DNA from: Pseudomonadota bacterium | GTDB taxonomy: Bacteria; Desulfobacterota; Desulfobulbia; Desulfobulbales; Desulfocapsaceae | Assembly (NCBI GenBank): GCA_023412495.1 | Contig: JAEYNP010000086.1 | Coordinates: 36,484-100,483 of the forward strand | Direction: 5' to 3' | DNA: 64,000 bases | Part shown: piece by piece, positions 36,302-45,936 of the stretch | How the letters are laid out: each line of letters opens with the position of its first letter | How positions within the stretch are numbered: position 1 is the stretch's first letter | Notes under the pieces: generated by a model | The model's database searches: none | Told to the model about the DNA's origin: nothing | The model's input: only the letters and a program-made list of their open reading frames with translations | Translations under genes and position numbers: made by a program

Positions 36302-36508
36302 AGGTCACCTCCGGTATGTTTCAATTTGCGTTGATCCTGGGGTGTTGTTTTTGAGACAAGATCCCATTAAATGGTAGCACGGCAGGCCGCAATTGCCAAG
36401 GTTTTTGTTGTATAATTATTTGAAATACTTAAATAAATACTACATTGTAGGGTGACTGCGTGGGCTTGTGCGTGGTAGTGGAAATTCTTTTCTTGGTTTT
36501 TTTGAAAC

Positions 36509-36587
36509 GAATTTCATAAAGGAACTAATCTCCTCTTGCTGTCGGAGGGGATGAACAACCTTTGGGTTGCGGGCGTCAGCCCGCATT
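36509..36587 (+). repeat. Dispersed intergenic repeat, most complete copy
   Basis: Three modules in a row: a degenerate core (36509-36529, 17 of 21 bases), GCTGTCGGAGGGGATGA (36538-36554) and the 24-bp module GGGTTGCGGGCGTCAGCCCGCATT (36564-36587), whose hairpin runs into the cobO stop codon. The rest of the 284-bp gap is AT-rich and must carry the promoter of the DsrC-like gene. Confidence 0.8.
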
Positions 36588-37155
36588 AGAAGTCAATGCC
36601 CGGCTGGGGTTCGATGTCCTTTCGGTAGGCGTGTTTGATCTCGCGGACCTCGCTCACCGTATCGGCGAGTTCGATGAGGTCGGGATGGGCATCGCGGCCG
36701 GTCAGTACCATGTGCATATGGCGTGGACGCAGGGCGAGCAGGCGTTTCACCTGGGGCAGGTCGACAAGGCCGAGGTGGAGGGCGTTGTTGATTTCATCGA
36801 GGATAAGGGTGTCGCAGCTGTCGGCCCGGAGTATGGATTCTACCAGCTCGATGGCGTCCTGGGCGTTTTTGCGGTGTTCGGAATGGGGGAAGGGGTTGCC
36901 CTGAATTCCGCAGAAGCCTTTGCCGGTATGATGGAGGGTGACGAAGGGATCAAGCAGTTTCACCCCGTCCCACTCGCCGGAATAAAGGTCGCCTTTCATA
37001 AACTGGACAATGGTGGTCTTCAGGCCGTGGCCGCAGCCGCGCAGGGCCATGCCCATGGCCGAAGTGGTTTTGCCTTTGCCGTTGCCGGTGATGATCACCA
37101 CCAGTCCTCTTCTGACTTGGGTTTCAAGCTTGCTGATTGTCACGTGATCGTCCAT
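36586..37155 (-). CDS. cobO: Cob(I)yrinic acid a,c-diamide adenosyltransferase
   Basis: 189 residues. Walker A GNGKGKTTSAMGMALRGCGHG is typical of CobO/BtuR/CobA, followed by VQFMKGDLYSGEW and LDEINNALHLGLV. It transfers the adenosyl group of ATP to cobalt in corrinoids, giving adenosylcobalamin precursors. The ATG follows GAGGAT. It stands alone; no other cobalamin gene is in the window. Confidence 0.94.
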   Translation of the reverse strand: MDDHVTISKLETQVRRGLVVIITGNGKGKTTSAMGMALRGCGHGLKTTIVQFMKGDLYSGEWDGVKLLDPFVTLHHTGKGFCGIQGNPFPHSEHRKNAQDAIELVESILRADSCDTLILDEINNALHLGLVDLPQVKRLLALRPRHMHMVLTGRDAHPDLIELADTVSEVREIKHAYRKDIEPQPGIDF

Positions 37156-37298
37156 AGTTAATCCTCATTTATTTTTTCTAACGAGCACGATGATCATTTT
37201 CGGCGGGAAGTAAAGAGCGACGGGCACTGGATCATTATGGCCTTTTTCGGTTTTTCGGGCCGGTTGTTATGAATAGAGTCGGCGAAAAAGCAGGCCGG

Positions 37299-37787
37299 TC
37301 AGGGAGCGGAAGGAAGGCGCTGATAGGTAACCACAGTAAAGGGTTCCGACGAATCGGGGTAGGCCTTGCGCTCGGTTTCGACGAAGCCCTCGCCTGAGAA
37401 ATCCGGGAAGACCACATCGCCGTCCGCATCCCGGTCGAGAAAAGTGAGAATCATCCCGGTGGCGAAGGGCAGGGCTTGTTTGAAGATTTGCGAGCCACCG
37501 ATCACGAAGACCTTTTCGACATCCCCGCATAGTTCGAGGGCATCCGTGAGTGTTGGAGCATATTCGCCGCCCTGCGGACGGTAATGGGGGTTGCGGCTCA
37601 GCACGATATGGCGTCGGCCGGGGAGCGGACGGATGAGCGACTCGAAGGTCTTACGTCCCATGATCATCGGGTAACCCATCGTGGTCTGCTTGAAGAGCTT
37701 TAGATCTTCCGGGATATTCCACGGCAGTTTGTTGTCCCGGCCGATGATCCTGTTTTTGGCAATGGCGGCAATGAGAATTATTTCCAT
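37299..37787 (-). CDS. folA: Dihydrofolate reductase
   Basis: 162 residues, reducing dihydrofolate with NADPH. Family motifs: IAAIAKNRIIGRDNKLPWNIPEDLKLFK (catalytic acid in the W-N-I-P-E-D segment), MGRKTFESL, and VIGGSQIF near the C terminus. The ATG at 37787 is chosen because MEIILIAAIA is the standard beginning; the open frame extends further upstream without coding character. The ribosome-binding site is weak. Confidence 0.93.
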   Translation of the reverse strand: MEIILIAAIAKNRIIGRDNKLPWNIPEDLKLFKQTTMGYPMIMGRKTFESLIRPLPGRRHIVLSRNPHYRPQGGEYAPTLTDALELCGDVEKVFVIGGSQIFKQALPFATGMILTFLDRDADGDVVFPDFSGEGFVETERKAYPDSSEPFTVVTYQRLPSAP

Positions 37788-38025
37788 GTCACCAATTTGT
37801 CCGAAATAACTGAAAAATAAATTGTATTTGGCTATCCTTCTATTTAATAATACAAGAATCATAGCATAAATATCAGGTAAATTCAATGATGTGTCCGGTC
37901 GGTAAGGAGTACCGTTTGTTGGGGCGCGTAATATATCCTCGGATCGACTAGATATCCCCGGATCAACTAGATGTTGCCAGGCAGGAGAATCGGCAGGGAA
38001 TGAGCAAAGAGGCGGGAGACGTTCG

Positions 38026-39720
38026 ATGAAATTGTATTGTCCACACTGCGGCGTCAAGGGCGTGGCAGATGACTCTTATCGGGGAAAAAAGGTTAAATGC
38101 CCGAAATGTAACGGGAATTTTATGGCTGGAGAGGGTGTCGCTGCCGACTTGCAGGAGGCCTTTGAACAGCCGGCCGAGGTCTTGACTGAGGAGCCGAGAC
38201 CTGCGGAGCTCCGGGACGGAGAAATGCTTGCGGAAGAAGCGGGCCCCACCGACGAGATGCCTCCTGAGGAAACGGCCTCCGGTGAAGCTATCCCGGCTGA
38301 GGAGACTACGGGCGAGGAGGTTCCGGTCGAAGAAGCACGTCCCGCTGAAGCAGAGCTCGAGACAGGGCAGGAGCCGGAACCCCGGGAAACGGTGGAGGAT
38401 ATTCACGAGGAAGCCATCAAGGCTGTCGAGGACGAAGATGCTGTCGTGGCTCCTCCGATCCCCGGAACCACTCTCGAAGAAGATCAAGAGCCGGTAGTCG
38501 AAGGGCGGAAGACGGTTTTCGAATGGGACGGAACCTCCGCGGAGATCGAAGCTAAGGACGCCGGCGAGGGCGAGGAAAGCGATAAAGAGCTTCCCGCCGG
38601 ACTTTTCAAGGAAACGGACGAGGAAGATCGTCCCCGGCCGGCCGAGGAAAGTACTGTCGGGCCGGAGAATGCCGAGCCTGCCGCCGAGAGTCTCGACGTG
38701 GAAAGCCCCTCCTTTGACAAGGAAGAAATTGCGGTTGTGGAGCCGATGACCAAGCTGCGGGAAGAATCGCCGGTCGAAACGGTCAAGGAAGAAGAAAGCC
38801 CGGACGACCATTTCATCTTCGAGGATCAGAAGCGAGAGCCGGAACCGGTCCAGGAAGTGGAAGACCAGCCCTACGGGTTGATCAGGGAACAATGCTGGCA
38901 GTGCGGCAAAAAGAACAGGTCCGGAGTTCCTTTTGCCGCCAGGAACGGCCGTCTGTATTGTCCGGAATGTTTGCCCGCCGAATCGGAGTCTGCTCCCGAA
39001 GTTCCGGCCTTCGGCGGACCGACCGAGGGCACTCCACGGCAGGAGTCCGCCGAGGCTGCCTCCGTGAAAACTCGATTTACCGTTGGTCGGGCGCTGCGGG
39101 AGGCGTGGGAGAAGACCAAGGGCGCCAAGGGCACCATCTGGGCCGGGAGTGCGGTGATGTATCTCACTCTCATCGTCCTGGCCGCGGGCGGCGCCTTTCT
39201 CTTGCCGGGATTCGGCCAGGAGTCCGCGGCCGACGCCGATATTGTCGCGGAAATAGCAAATTTTGCCTTTCAGGCGCTGATCGATGCCGTTTCGGTGTTG
39301 TTCACCGCCGGTCTCCTTTTCATGGGAATCCGCAAAGTCGCGGGCGAACCCATCAACTGGAAGATGGTCTTCACCGGCTTTTCCAATGCCGGAAGAATCC
39401 TCGTGGCGGCCATCCTCCAGTCTCTCATGATCTTCCTCGGCTTCCTGGTGCTGGTGCTGCCGGGTATCTATCTCGCCATAGGGTACTCCATGACTCTCCC
39501 ACTCATCGTCGACCGGAAGATGTCGCCCTGGCAGGCCATGGAAACCTCCCGCAAGGCGGTGCACGAGGTCTGGTGGCGGGTGGCCGGCCTCTATCTCACG
39601 ATGGTGCTGTTCTTTTTCGTTTCCCTGGTGCCTTTCGGACTCGGTCTCATCTGGACCTGGCCAATGTTCATCATCCTCGCCGGCGTGGTCTACCGGTACC
39701 TTTTCAGATTCCAAAAATAA
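38026..39720 (+). CDS. Zinc-ribbon, acidic-linker, polytopic membrane protein
   Basis: 564 residues in four parts: an N-terminal MJ0042-like zinc ribbon (CPHCG...CPKCNG), a roughly 230-residue Glu/Pro-rich low-complexity linker, a second zinc ribbon (CWQCGKKNRSG...CPECLP), and a C-terminal membrane domain of about five helices (KGAKGTIWAGSAVMYLTLIVLAAGGAFLL onward). The last part resembles DUF4013/YciC-like membrane domains. The function is unknown. A strong terminator follows. The acidic linker is probably disordered and cytosolic. Confidence 0.78.
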   Translation: MKLYCPHCGVKGVADDSYRGKKVKCPKCNGNFMAGEGVAADLQEAFEQPAEVLTEEPRPAELRDGEMLAEEAGPTDEMPPEETASGEAIPAEETTGEEVPVEEARPAEAELETGQEPEPRETVEDIHEEAIKAVEDEDAVVAPPIPGTTLEEDQEPVVEGRKTVFEWDGTSAEIEAKDAGEGEESDKELPAGLFKETDEEDRPRPAEESTVGPENAEPAAESLDVESPSFDKEEIAVVEPMTKLREESPVETVKEEESPDDHFIFEDQKREPEPVQEVEDQPYGLIREQCWQCGKKNRSGVPFAARNGRLYCPECLPAESESAPEVPAFGGPTEGTPRQESAEAASVKTRFTVGRALREAWEKTKGAKGTIWAGSAVMYLTLIVLAAGGAFLLPGFGQESAADADIVAEIANFAFQALIDAVSVLFTAGLLFMGIRKVAGEPINWKMVFTGFSNAGRILVAAILQSLMIFLGFLVLVLPGIYLAIGYSMTLPLIVDRKMSPWQAMETSRKAVHEVWWRVAGLYLTMVLFFFVSLVPFGLGLIWTWPMFIILAGVVYRYLFRFQK

Positions 39721-39750
39721 CTGGTAAGGGCCCGCAATGTATGCATAATG

Positions 39751-39781
39751 AAAGAGGACGAAGGCTGTTCGTCCTCTTTTT
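39751..39781 (+). terminator. Rho-independent terminator
   Basis: AAAGAGGACGAA, loop GGCTG, TTCGTCCTCTTT followed by TTC. A 12-bp perfect stem running into a T-run, 30 nt after the zinc-ribbon membrane protein gene. Confidence 0.92.
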
Positions 39782-39807
39782 CTGCTTCCTTCAAGCACAA
39801 GTAAAAT

Positions 39808-40254
39808 ATGGGTATTCATCCTGCACTGTACTGGCTGGTCATCGGCGTCATCCTCTTTATCCTGGAACTTGTCCTGCCCGGTTTCGTCCTGTTCTTTTTC
39901 GCCATGGGGGCGCTTGTTACCGCTCTCATCGCCTACTTCTTTTCGCTCGGAGCCGCCTGGCAGCTGGCGTTCTTCATGGCCGCTTCCCTGCTCTCGCTCT
40001 TCCTGCTGCGGGATCTGATCCAAAAACGCTATTTTACCACGCCTCCCGGGCAGCTGAATGCCGACACCGATCAACTGCTGATCCCGTCCGGGGAGCGAGG
40101 CGTGGTCAGCGTGGCCATAGCTCCGCCCGCCGAAGGGCGGGTGAAGTGTGCCGGTTCGTCCTGGCGGGCCACCTCCGACGAGCGGATCGAAGAGGGGGAG
40201 ATCATTGCGGTCGTCCGGCAGAAGGGGCTCATCGTTCATGTCGAGAAAGTATGA
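39808..40254 (+). CDS. NfeD-like membrane protein (short form)
   Basis: 148 residues: two to three helices (residues 7-65), then an OB-fold domain (SGERGVVSVAIAPPAEGRVKCAGSSWRATS). The short NfeD form typically pairs with a slipin/SPFH protein, which is exactly the next gene. Together they are thought to organise membrane microdomains or to assist membrane protein quality control. Confidence 0.88.
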   Translation: MGIHPALYWLVIGVILFILELVLPGFVLFFFAMGALVTALIAYFFSLGAAWQLAFFMAASLLSLFLLRDLIQKRYFTTPPGQLNADTDQLLIPSGERGVVSVAIAPPAEGRVKCAGSSWRATSDERIEEGEIIAVVRQKGLIVHVEKV

Positions 40255-40323
40255 ATTTTTGGCCGTGATCGCCTCCTGGTGCAATTCCAGGCAGTCCCGG
40301 CGCACCCGAAGAGGAGGAGATTG

Positions 40324-41289
40324 ATGGAACAGAATCTTATCGCCCTTGTCGTGATCCTGCTGCTGATCGTGGTCGTCCTCATCAAGACCGCGGTGGTGGT
40401 TCCCCAGCGATCGGAATTCGTGGTGGAGCGGCTCGGCAAGTACCGAACCACCCTTGAAGCCGGCTTTCACATCCTCGTCCCCTTCTTCGACAAGGTAGCC
40501 TACAGGAGGAGCCTCAAGGAAGAGCCGATCGATATCCCGGCCCAGACCTGCATCACCGCCGACAACGTGACGCTCGAGGTGGACGGGGTGATGTACATGC
40601 AGGTGATCAATTCCAAGATGAGCGCCTACGGCATCGACGACTACCGCTTCGCCGCCATGCAGCTGGCCCAGACCAGCCTCCGGTCGGCCATCGGCAAGAT
40701 CACCCTGGACAACACCTTCGAGGCGCGGGAATCCCTCAACGCCCAGGTGGTCACGGCGCTGGACGAGGCGGCTTCCAACTGGGGGATCAAGGTGCTCCGC
40801 TACGAGATCAAGGACATCCAGCCGCCCAAGACGGTGCTCGACGCCATGGAAAAGCAGATGAAGGCCGAGCGCGAGAAGCGGGCGGAGATCGCCCGGTCCG
40901 AGGGCGAGAAGCAGGCCATCCTCAACCGGGCGGAAGGCGACCGGGGGGAGGCCATTCTGCTCTCCGAGGGCGAAAAGATCAAGCGGATCAACGAGGCGGA
41001 AGGTCGGGCCATGGAGATCCTCAAGGTGGCGGAAGCGACCGCCGAGGGTATTCGCAAGGTGGCCGAGTCCCTGGCCGGACCGGGTGGCAAGGAGGCGGCG
41101 AGCCTCGAGGTGGCCAAGCATTATCTCGCCGAGTTCGGCAAGCTGGCCAAGGTCAACAACACCATGATCCTGCCGGGCAATCTCACCGATCTCGGCGGGA
41201 TGGTGGCGACGGCCATGGCCACCTTCAAGCAGGTCGGCAAGGACGGTGGCGACGGTGGCGTACAGCCCGGACCGGTTTCCAGAAGCTGA
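40324..41289 (+). CDS. SPFH/band 7 membrane protein, QmcA/stomatin-like
   Basis: 321 residues: an N-terminal membrane helix (LIALVVILLLIVVVLIKTAVVV), the SPFH domain (VPQRSEFVVERLGKYRTTLEAGFHILVPFFD), and a long Ala/Glu-rich coiled coil (about 185-270) that drives oligomerisation. GAGGAGGAGA precedes the ATG at 40324. It forms a two-gene unit with the NfeD-like gene and its end overlaps the transporter gene by 44 nt. Confidence 0.92.
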   Translation: MEQNLIALVVILLLIVVVLIKTAVVVPQRSEFVVERLGKYRTTLEAGFHILVPFFDKVAYRRSLKEEPIDIPAQTCITADNVTLEVDGVMYMQVINSKMSAYGIDDYRFAAMQLAQTSLRSAIGKITLDNTFEARESLNAQVVTALDEAASNWGIKVLRYEIKDIQPPKTVLDAMEKQMKAEREKRAEIARSEGEKQAILNRAEGDRGEAILLSEGEKIKRINEAEGRAMEILKVAEATAEGIRKVAESLAGPGGKEAASLEVAKHYLAEFGKLAKVNNTMILPGNLTDLGGMVATAMATFKQVGKDGGDGGVQPGPVSRS

Positions 41290-42217
41290 AAAAGCAGGCT
41301 CGTCAAGCGCCGGACAGCCTCAACCGGGGAAGAAGCATTCGCTGGCCTTCATTCACCTGTTGATGGTCGTCTGCGCGACGCTCGTTTCCACCTCCTTCAC
41401 CGTCGGGGCGGCGATAGCGGCGGAACTGGATCCGGCGGTCTTGACGCTCGTCCGCTTCATCCTGGCCGCCTGCCTGTTCGGGCCCTGGGTCGGCTGGCGT
41501 TTCGGTCTGCAGTTCTCTGCCTCGCTCTTTGGCCGCTGCGCCATGATCAGCGCCAGCCTGGTGATATTCTTCTGCTGCATGTTCTGGTCCCTGCGCTATA
41601 CCACCGCCCTCAACACCGCCGTCATCTTCGCCCTGGTGCCGTCCATCTCCTGGATCTACGCGCTGTTCTTCACCGGCGAGCGGTTGCGGAAGAATCAGGT
41701 GCTGGCGCTCTTTTTCGGGATTGTGGGAGTGGTATGGGTCATTTTTCGCGGGGATCCGGCGCAGCTTCTGGCGATGAACTGGAACCGGGGGGATGCCATC
41801 TTTCTCGGCGGCTGTTTCGCCATGGGTCTCTACACGCCGCTGGTGAAGCTGTTGCATCGGGGAGAGTCGATGGCGGTCATGACCTTCTGGGTGCTGGTCA
41901 CCGGCAGCATCTGGCTGGTTCCGGTAGCCGGGCTAAGGCTCCCATGGGTAGACTGGACCGCGGTGCCGCTTTATGCGTGGCTGGGCGTCGCCTACCTTGC
42001 CGTCTTCACCACCATCGTCACTTTCTTCCTTACTCAGTACTCGGTCCCCTATCTCGGGCCCACCCGGGTCATGTCCTACTCTTACCTCTACCCGGGGCTG
42101 GTGCTGCTGATCGATCTGGCCCTGGGCCATGGTCTGCCGCAGGCGAGGGTCCTGCCGGGGGTCTTCATCGTTCTCATCGTGATGTTTGTGCTGCAGAGGG
42201 GCAAGGGCGGCAGCTGA
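41246..42217 (+). CDS. EamA/DMT-family transporter
   Basis: 323 residues with about ten helices arranged as two EamA repeats (LVSTSFTVGAAIAAELDPAVLTLVRFILAACLFGPW in the first; AVFTTIVTFFLTQYSVPYLGPTRVMSYSYLYPGLVLLIDL in the second). Probably exports a small metabolite; the substrate cannot be told. The start is uncertain: GTG 41246 or GTG 41255, both within the end of the SPFH gene, which suggests translational coupling. Confidence 0.87.
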   Translation: MATVAYSPDRFPEAEKAGSSSAGQPQPGKKHSLAFIHLLMVVCATLVSTSFTVGAAIAAELDPAVLTLVRFILAACLFGPWVGWRFGLQFSASLFGRCAMISASLVIFFCCMFWSLRYTTALNTAVIFALVPSISWIYALFFTGERLRKNQVLALFFGIVGVVWVIFRGDPAQLLAMNWNRGDAIFLGGCFAMGLYTPLVKLLHRGESMAVMTFWVLVTGSIWLVPVAGLRLPWVDWTAVPLYAWLGVAYLAVFTTIVTFFLTQYSVPYLGPTRVMSYSYLYPGLVLLIDLALGHGLPQARVLPGVFIVLIVMFVLQRGKGGS

Positions 42218-42332
42218 GCTCACCCCTATGCTGCGAACATGTTTTCGCCGTGTGATCCAATGCCGGGTGCGGGCGAACATAAGGTTGCCGCAAGATTTCT
42301 GGCTTCTGTCCTCTGGCTTCTGTCTTCTGATG

Positions 42333-43127
42333 TCAGAGGTCTTTTCTTACCAGATGCAGGTAGAGATCGCCTCGGCCGAAGGGGCCCATCCGGCCTTTAC
42401 CCTTCAGACGCAGCTTTTGCCCGTTTCGGCTGCCTGGCGGGATCTTGACCTTCAGGGTCTGCTCGCCTTTCTCGCCGTATACGAGGATCTGAATGGTCTT
42501 GCCCTGCTGCAGCTCCTTGCTGGTAAGGGGGGTCTGGTAGGTGGTGTCGTATTCGAGGAGTCTTTCTCTCGGGGGAGGGGTGGAAGGGGTTTTCCTGCCG
42601 AGCAGTGCCTTGACCGAGCTGCCGACCGATTTGAGCAGCGAGGTCCCCTGGCCGCCGATGGCCTTTTTGGCGGTGCCGGTGAGCAGAGGATTGGCGAGCG
42701 AGCCGAGCAGGAAGATGCCGCCCAGAAAGACCCCCCCTTTGCCGCCGAAAAAGCTTTTCTTGATAAAGGCTGTGCTGTACCGGAAACCTGAGCGTTGGAA
42801 CTCCCGAAGCAAGCCGCTGAACATCTTCTGGAAGTTGGGGTCGCGGAACAGGTCGCGGAGGATATCCTCCTGGCTGTAGGTGAATGCTCCGCTCCGACTG
42901 CCCGCATGGGCGGCGCCCTGGGCCCGGCAGGTGTCATACTCTCGCCGCTTGACAGGGTCGGTCAGTACGCCGTAGGCCTCGGCGATCTCCTTGAACTGCT
43001 CTTCCGCAGCCGGGTCGTCGGGATTGCGGTCGGGATGGTACTGCATGGCCAGCTTCCGGTACTTCTTGCGGATCTCCTCGGAATTGCTGGTCCGGCTGAC
43101 ACCCAATATTTTGTAGTAGTCTTTCAT
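42333..43127 (-). CDS. DnaJ-domain protein with central hydrophobic segment
   Basis: 264 residues. An N-terminal J domain (residues 1-65, with the HPD motif in [11 protein letters not shown]) is followed by a Gly-rich hydrophobic stretch ([20 protein letters not shown]) and a C-terminal substrate-binding-like domain ([45 protein letters not shown]), the half of the DnaJ C-terminal fold seen in CbpA. There is no zinc-finger domain. It is likely a co-chaperone of Hsp70, perhaps membrane associated. AGGA precedes the ATG at 43127. Confidence 0.87.
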   Translation of the reverse strand: MKDYYKILGVSRTSNSEEIRKKYRKLAMQYHPDRNPDDPAAEEQFKEIAEAYGVLTDPVKRREYDTCRAQGAAHAGSRSGAFTYSQEDILRDLFRDPNFQKMFSGLLREFQRSGFRYSTAFIKKSFFGGKGGVFLGGIFLLGSLANPLLTGTAKKAIGGQGTSLLKSVGSSVKALLGRKTPSTPPPRERLLEYDTTYQTPLTSKELQQGKTIQILVYGEKGEQTLKVKIPPGSRNGQKLRLKGKGRMGPFGRGDLYLHLVRKDL

Positions 43128-43596
43128 TATTCCTGGTGATTTGCGTCCCCGGAACGGGATTGAAAGAATTCTTTTTTGGGCAATCGAGATTTTTCCGTGC
43201 GGCCGTGTGTTGTCGACTGGAACCCATCCGCCATCTCCCCGTAATAGTAAATCCGTTGTACCAAAATAACAACAATTCCGCATCGGCGTCTGGGGCGTAT
43301 GCTTATTTTCAGTTGCTCTGCCGTCACACGGAAGAGATTTCCATTTTTTTAGATGGACTAAAATGGCGTAAGGGCGGGCTGCTCAATCCGAGCCGCCTCT
43401 TCGGAATGTTTTCTCTGGATGAATCATCTCTTGACACTCCAGCGTATGGAGGTGTGTACTTGCGGAGCGTGACTCTGCTTGATTTCCGCGTTTCTCGATT
43501 ATATCTATTTAAGAAATCTCCCGAATCCCTCGCCGCCTTGTCTTTGGGCGGGGATATCGCTTCCGTGAAAAGCACCTTTGCTCCAAAGACAAGCAT

Positions 43597-45747
43597 ATGA
43601 AAAAACTGCTCATCGTCTTCGCCATCGCCGCGGCGGTGGTCGGCTTTTTCGCCCTGGGACTCGACCAGGCCCTGACTCTCGACAACCTCAAGGCCCGACA
43701 GGCGGAATTCGTTCAGTTGCGAGACCAGGCGCCGGTCACGGTGAGTCTTGTGTTCTTTACGCTCTACGTGCTGGTGACCGGGCTCTCCCTGCCGGGGGCG
43801 GTGATTCTCACCCTGGCGGCGGGCGGCCTCTTCGGCCTCGCCTGGGGTTTTATCCTCGTCTCCTTTGCCTCGACCGTGGGGGCGACCCTTGCCTTTCTCG
43901 TCTCCCGCTACCTGCTGAGCGACTGGGTGCAGCGGCGCTTTGGCGACAAGCTTTCAAGGGTCAACGCCGGGATGGCCAAAGAAGGGGCCTGGTATCTCTT
44001 CACCCTGCGGCTGGTGCCGATCTTTCCCTTCTTTCTCATCAACATCCTGATGGGTCTGACGCCGATCCGGACCTCGACCTTTTACTGGGTCAGCCAGCTG
44101 GGGATGCTGCCCGGGACGCTGGTGTTCATCAATGCCGGAACCCAGCTGGCGAAGATCGAGGGCTTGCAGGGAATCGTGTCGCCCGCGCTGCTCTTCTCGT
44201 TTGCCCTGCTCGGGATTTTCCCGCTTGTTGCCAAGAGAGCGGTCGAGGGGATCAAGAAAAGGCGGGTCTATGCCCGCTGGCGGAAGCCCCAAAAATTCGA
44301 CCGCAACCTCATCGTCATCGGCGCCGGCGCCGCCGGCCTGGTCAGCGCCTATATCGCCACGGCGGTGCGGGCAAAAGTGACCCTGGTCGAGGCGCACAGG
44401 ATGGGCGGCGACTGCCTCAACACCGGCTGCGTTCCGAGCAAGGCCTTGATCAGGAGCGCCAAGCTTATCCACCAGATGAAGAACGGATCCCATTTCGGCC
44501 TGACCGACACCGTTCCCCGTTTCAGTTTTCGCAAACTCATGCAGCGGGTGCAGCGGGTCATCGCCGCCGTCGAGCCCCACGACAGCGTCGCCCGTTATTC
44601 CGGCCTCGGAGTGGAGGTCCTGCAGGGCCATGCCCGGGTCGTCGATCCGTGGACGGTGGAAGTAGCCTTGAATGATGGCGGGAAGAAAAGTCTCACCACC
44701 CGTTCGATCATCATTGCCGCCGGAGGCGAACCATTTGTTCCGCCACTGCCGGGAATGGCCGAGTCTGGTTTTCTCACCAGCGAAACCATGTGGGGGGCCC
44801 TGCTGGAATATGAGGAGGTGCCCGGGCGGCTGGTGATCCTCGGCGGCGGGCCGATCGGCTGCGAGATGGCCCAGATCTTTGCCCGTCTGGGTTCGCAGGT
44901 GATTCAGGTGGAACAGGCCGAGCGGCTTATGACTCGGGAAGATCCGGAGATATCGGCAATGGCCCGGGCCGCCCTGGAAAAAGACGGGGTCACTGTCCTT
45001 ACCGGCCATGGCGCCGTCCGCTGCGAGCGTGATGAGACGGGCCGGGTCCTGGTAGTCGAACACCAGGGCGCCCTGCGGCGGCTGACCTACGATGTGCTGA
45101 TCTGCGCCGTGGGTCGCAAGGCCCGCCTGACCGGCTATGGGCTGGAGGAGCTGGGCATTCCCACGGACCGGACGGTGGTGGTGAACGAGTATCTGGAGAC
45201 GATCTATCCCAACATCTATGCCGCCGGCGACGTGGCCGGCCCGTACCAGTTCACCCATACCGCCGGACATCAGGCCTGGTACGCCGCGGTCAACGCCCTG
45301 TTCGGAGAGTGGAAACGTTTTGCGGCCGATTACTCGGTGATTCCCTGGACCACCTTTATCGACCCTGAGGTGGCAAGAGTCGGGTTGAACGAACAGGAGG
45401 CGGTGGAGAAGGGTATCCCCTACGAGGTGACCAGGTTCGACCTGGCAGAGCTTGACCGGGCCATCACCGACGGCGCCGCCCATGGTCTCGTCAAGGTCCT
45501 GACCGCGCCGGGCAAGGACAGGATCCTCGGCGTCACCATCGTCGGCGAGCATGGTGGCGATCTGCTGGCCGAGTTCGTGCTGGCGATGAAACACAAGCTC
45601 GGCCTGAACAAGATCCTCGGCACCATCCATACTTACCCGACCATGGCCGAGGCCAACAAGTATGCGGCCGGCGAGTGGAAGCGGGCCCATGCCCCGGAAC
45701 GGATCCTGGCCTTGCTGGCGCGTTACCATGCCTGGAAAAGGGAATAA
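43597..45747 (+). CDS. TVP38/SNARE-associated membrane domain fused to a MerA/Lpd-like flavin disulfide oxidoreductase
   Basis: 716 residues. Residues 1-about 215 are a TVP38/TMEM64 (DedA-like) membrane domain (LSLPGAVILTLAAGGLFGLAWGFILVSFASTVGATLAF). From about 235 there is a complete pyridine-nucleotide-disulfide oxidoreductase: FAD motif GAGAAG, redox disulfide GGDCLNTGCVPSK (Cys273 and Cys278), NAD motif ILGGGPIGCEMAQ, and the C-terminal dimerisation domain with HTYPTMAE. There is no mercuric-ion C-terminal cysteine pair. The substrate is unknown; membrane tethering suggests a quinone, lipid-linked or membrane disulfide partner (inference). Confidence 0.92.
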   Translation: MKKLLIVFAIAAAVVGFFALGLDQALTLDNLKARQAEFVQLRDQAPVTVSLVFFTLYVLVTGLSLPGAVILTLAAGGLFGLAWGFILVSFASTVGATLAFLVSRYLLSDWVQRRFGDKLSRVNAGMAKEGAWYLFTLRLVPIFPFFLINILMGLTPIRTSTFYWVSQLGMLPGTLVFINAGTQLAKIEGLQGIVSPALLFSFALLGIFPLVAKRAVEGIKKRRVYARWRKPQKFDRNLIVIGAGAAGLVSAYIATAVRAKVTLVEAHRMGGDCLNTGCVPSKALIRSAKLIHQMKNGSHFGLTDTVPRFSFRKLMQRVQRVIAAVEPHDSVARYSGLGVEVLQGHARVVDPWTVEVALNDGGKKSLTTRSIIIAAGGEPFVPPLPGMAESGFLTSETMWGALLEYEEVPGRLVILGGGPIGCEMAQIFARLGSQVIQVEQAERLMTREDPEISAMARAALEKDGVTVLTGHGAVRCERDETGRVLVVEHQGALRRLTYDVLICAVGRKARLTGYGLEELGIPTDRTVVVNEYLETIYPNIYAAGDVAGPYQFTHTAGHQAWYAAVNALFGEWKRFAADYSVIPWTTFIDPEVARVGLNEQEAVEKGIPYEVTRFDLAELDRAITDGAAHGLVKVLTAPGKDRILGVTIVGEHGGDLLAEFVLAMKHKLGLNKILGTIHTYPTMAEANKYAAGEWKRAHAPERILALLARYHAWKRE

Positions 45748-45936
45748 GGGTGGGGCGGGACGTAGCTTGACAGCCTGCTGCTCATGCGTATTTTCGGAGA
45801 ATCAACGGAGATTGCCGAAGGTTACCGGAACCTTCGCCCCGCGGGTGAAGCAGCGTCTTACGCAGCCTCTGCCTTCCGGCCTGTCGTTTTGGAACAATCA
45901 GTCGACGTATAATCCAAAACAATTATATGATGAGGT

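Noticed and set aside
37963..41121. Minus-strand open frame of 1,052 codons
   Set aside because: It runs antisense to three convincing genes (zinc-ribbon membrane protein, NfeD-like, SPFH protein) and is low complexity; it also crosses a good plus-strand terminator.
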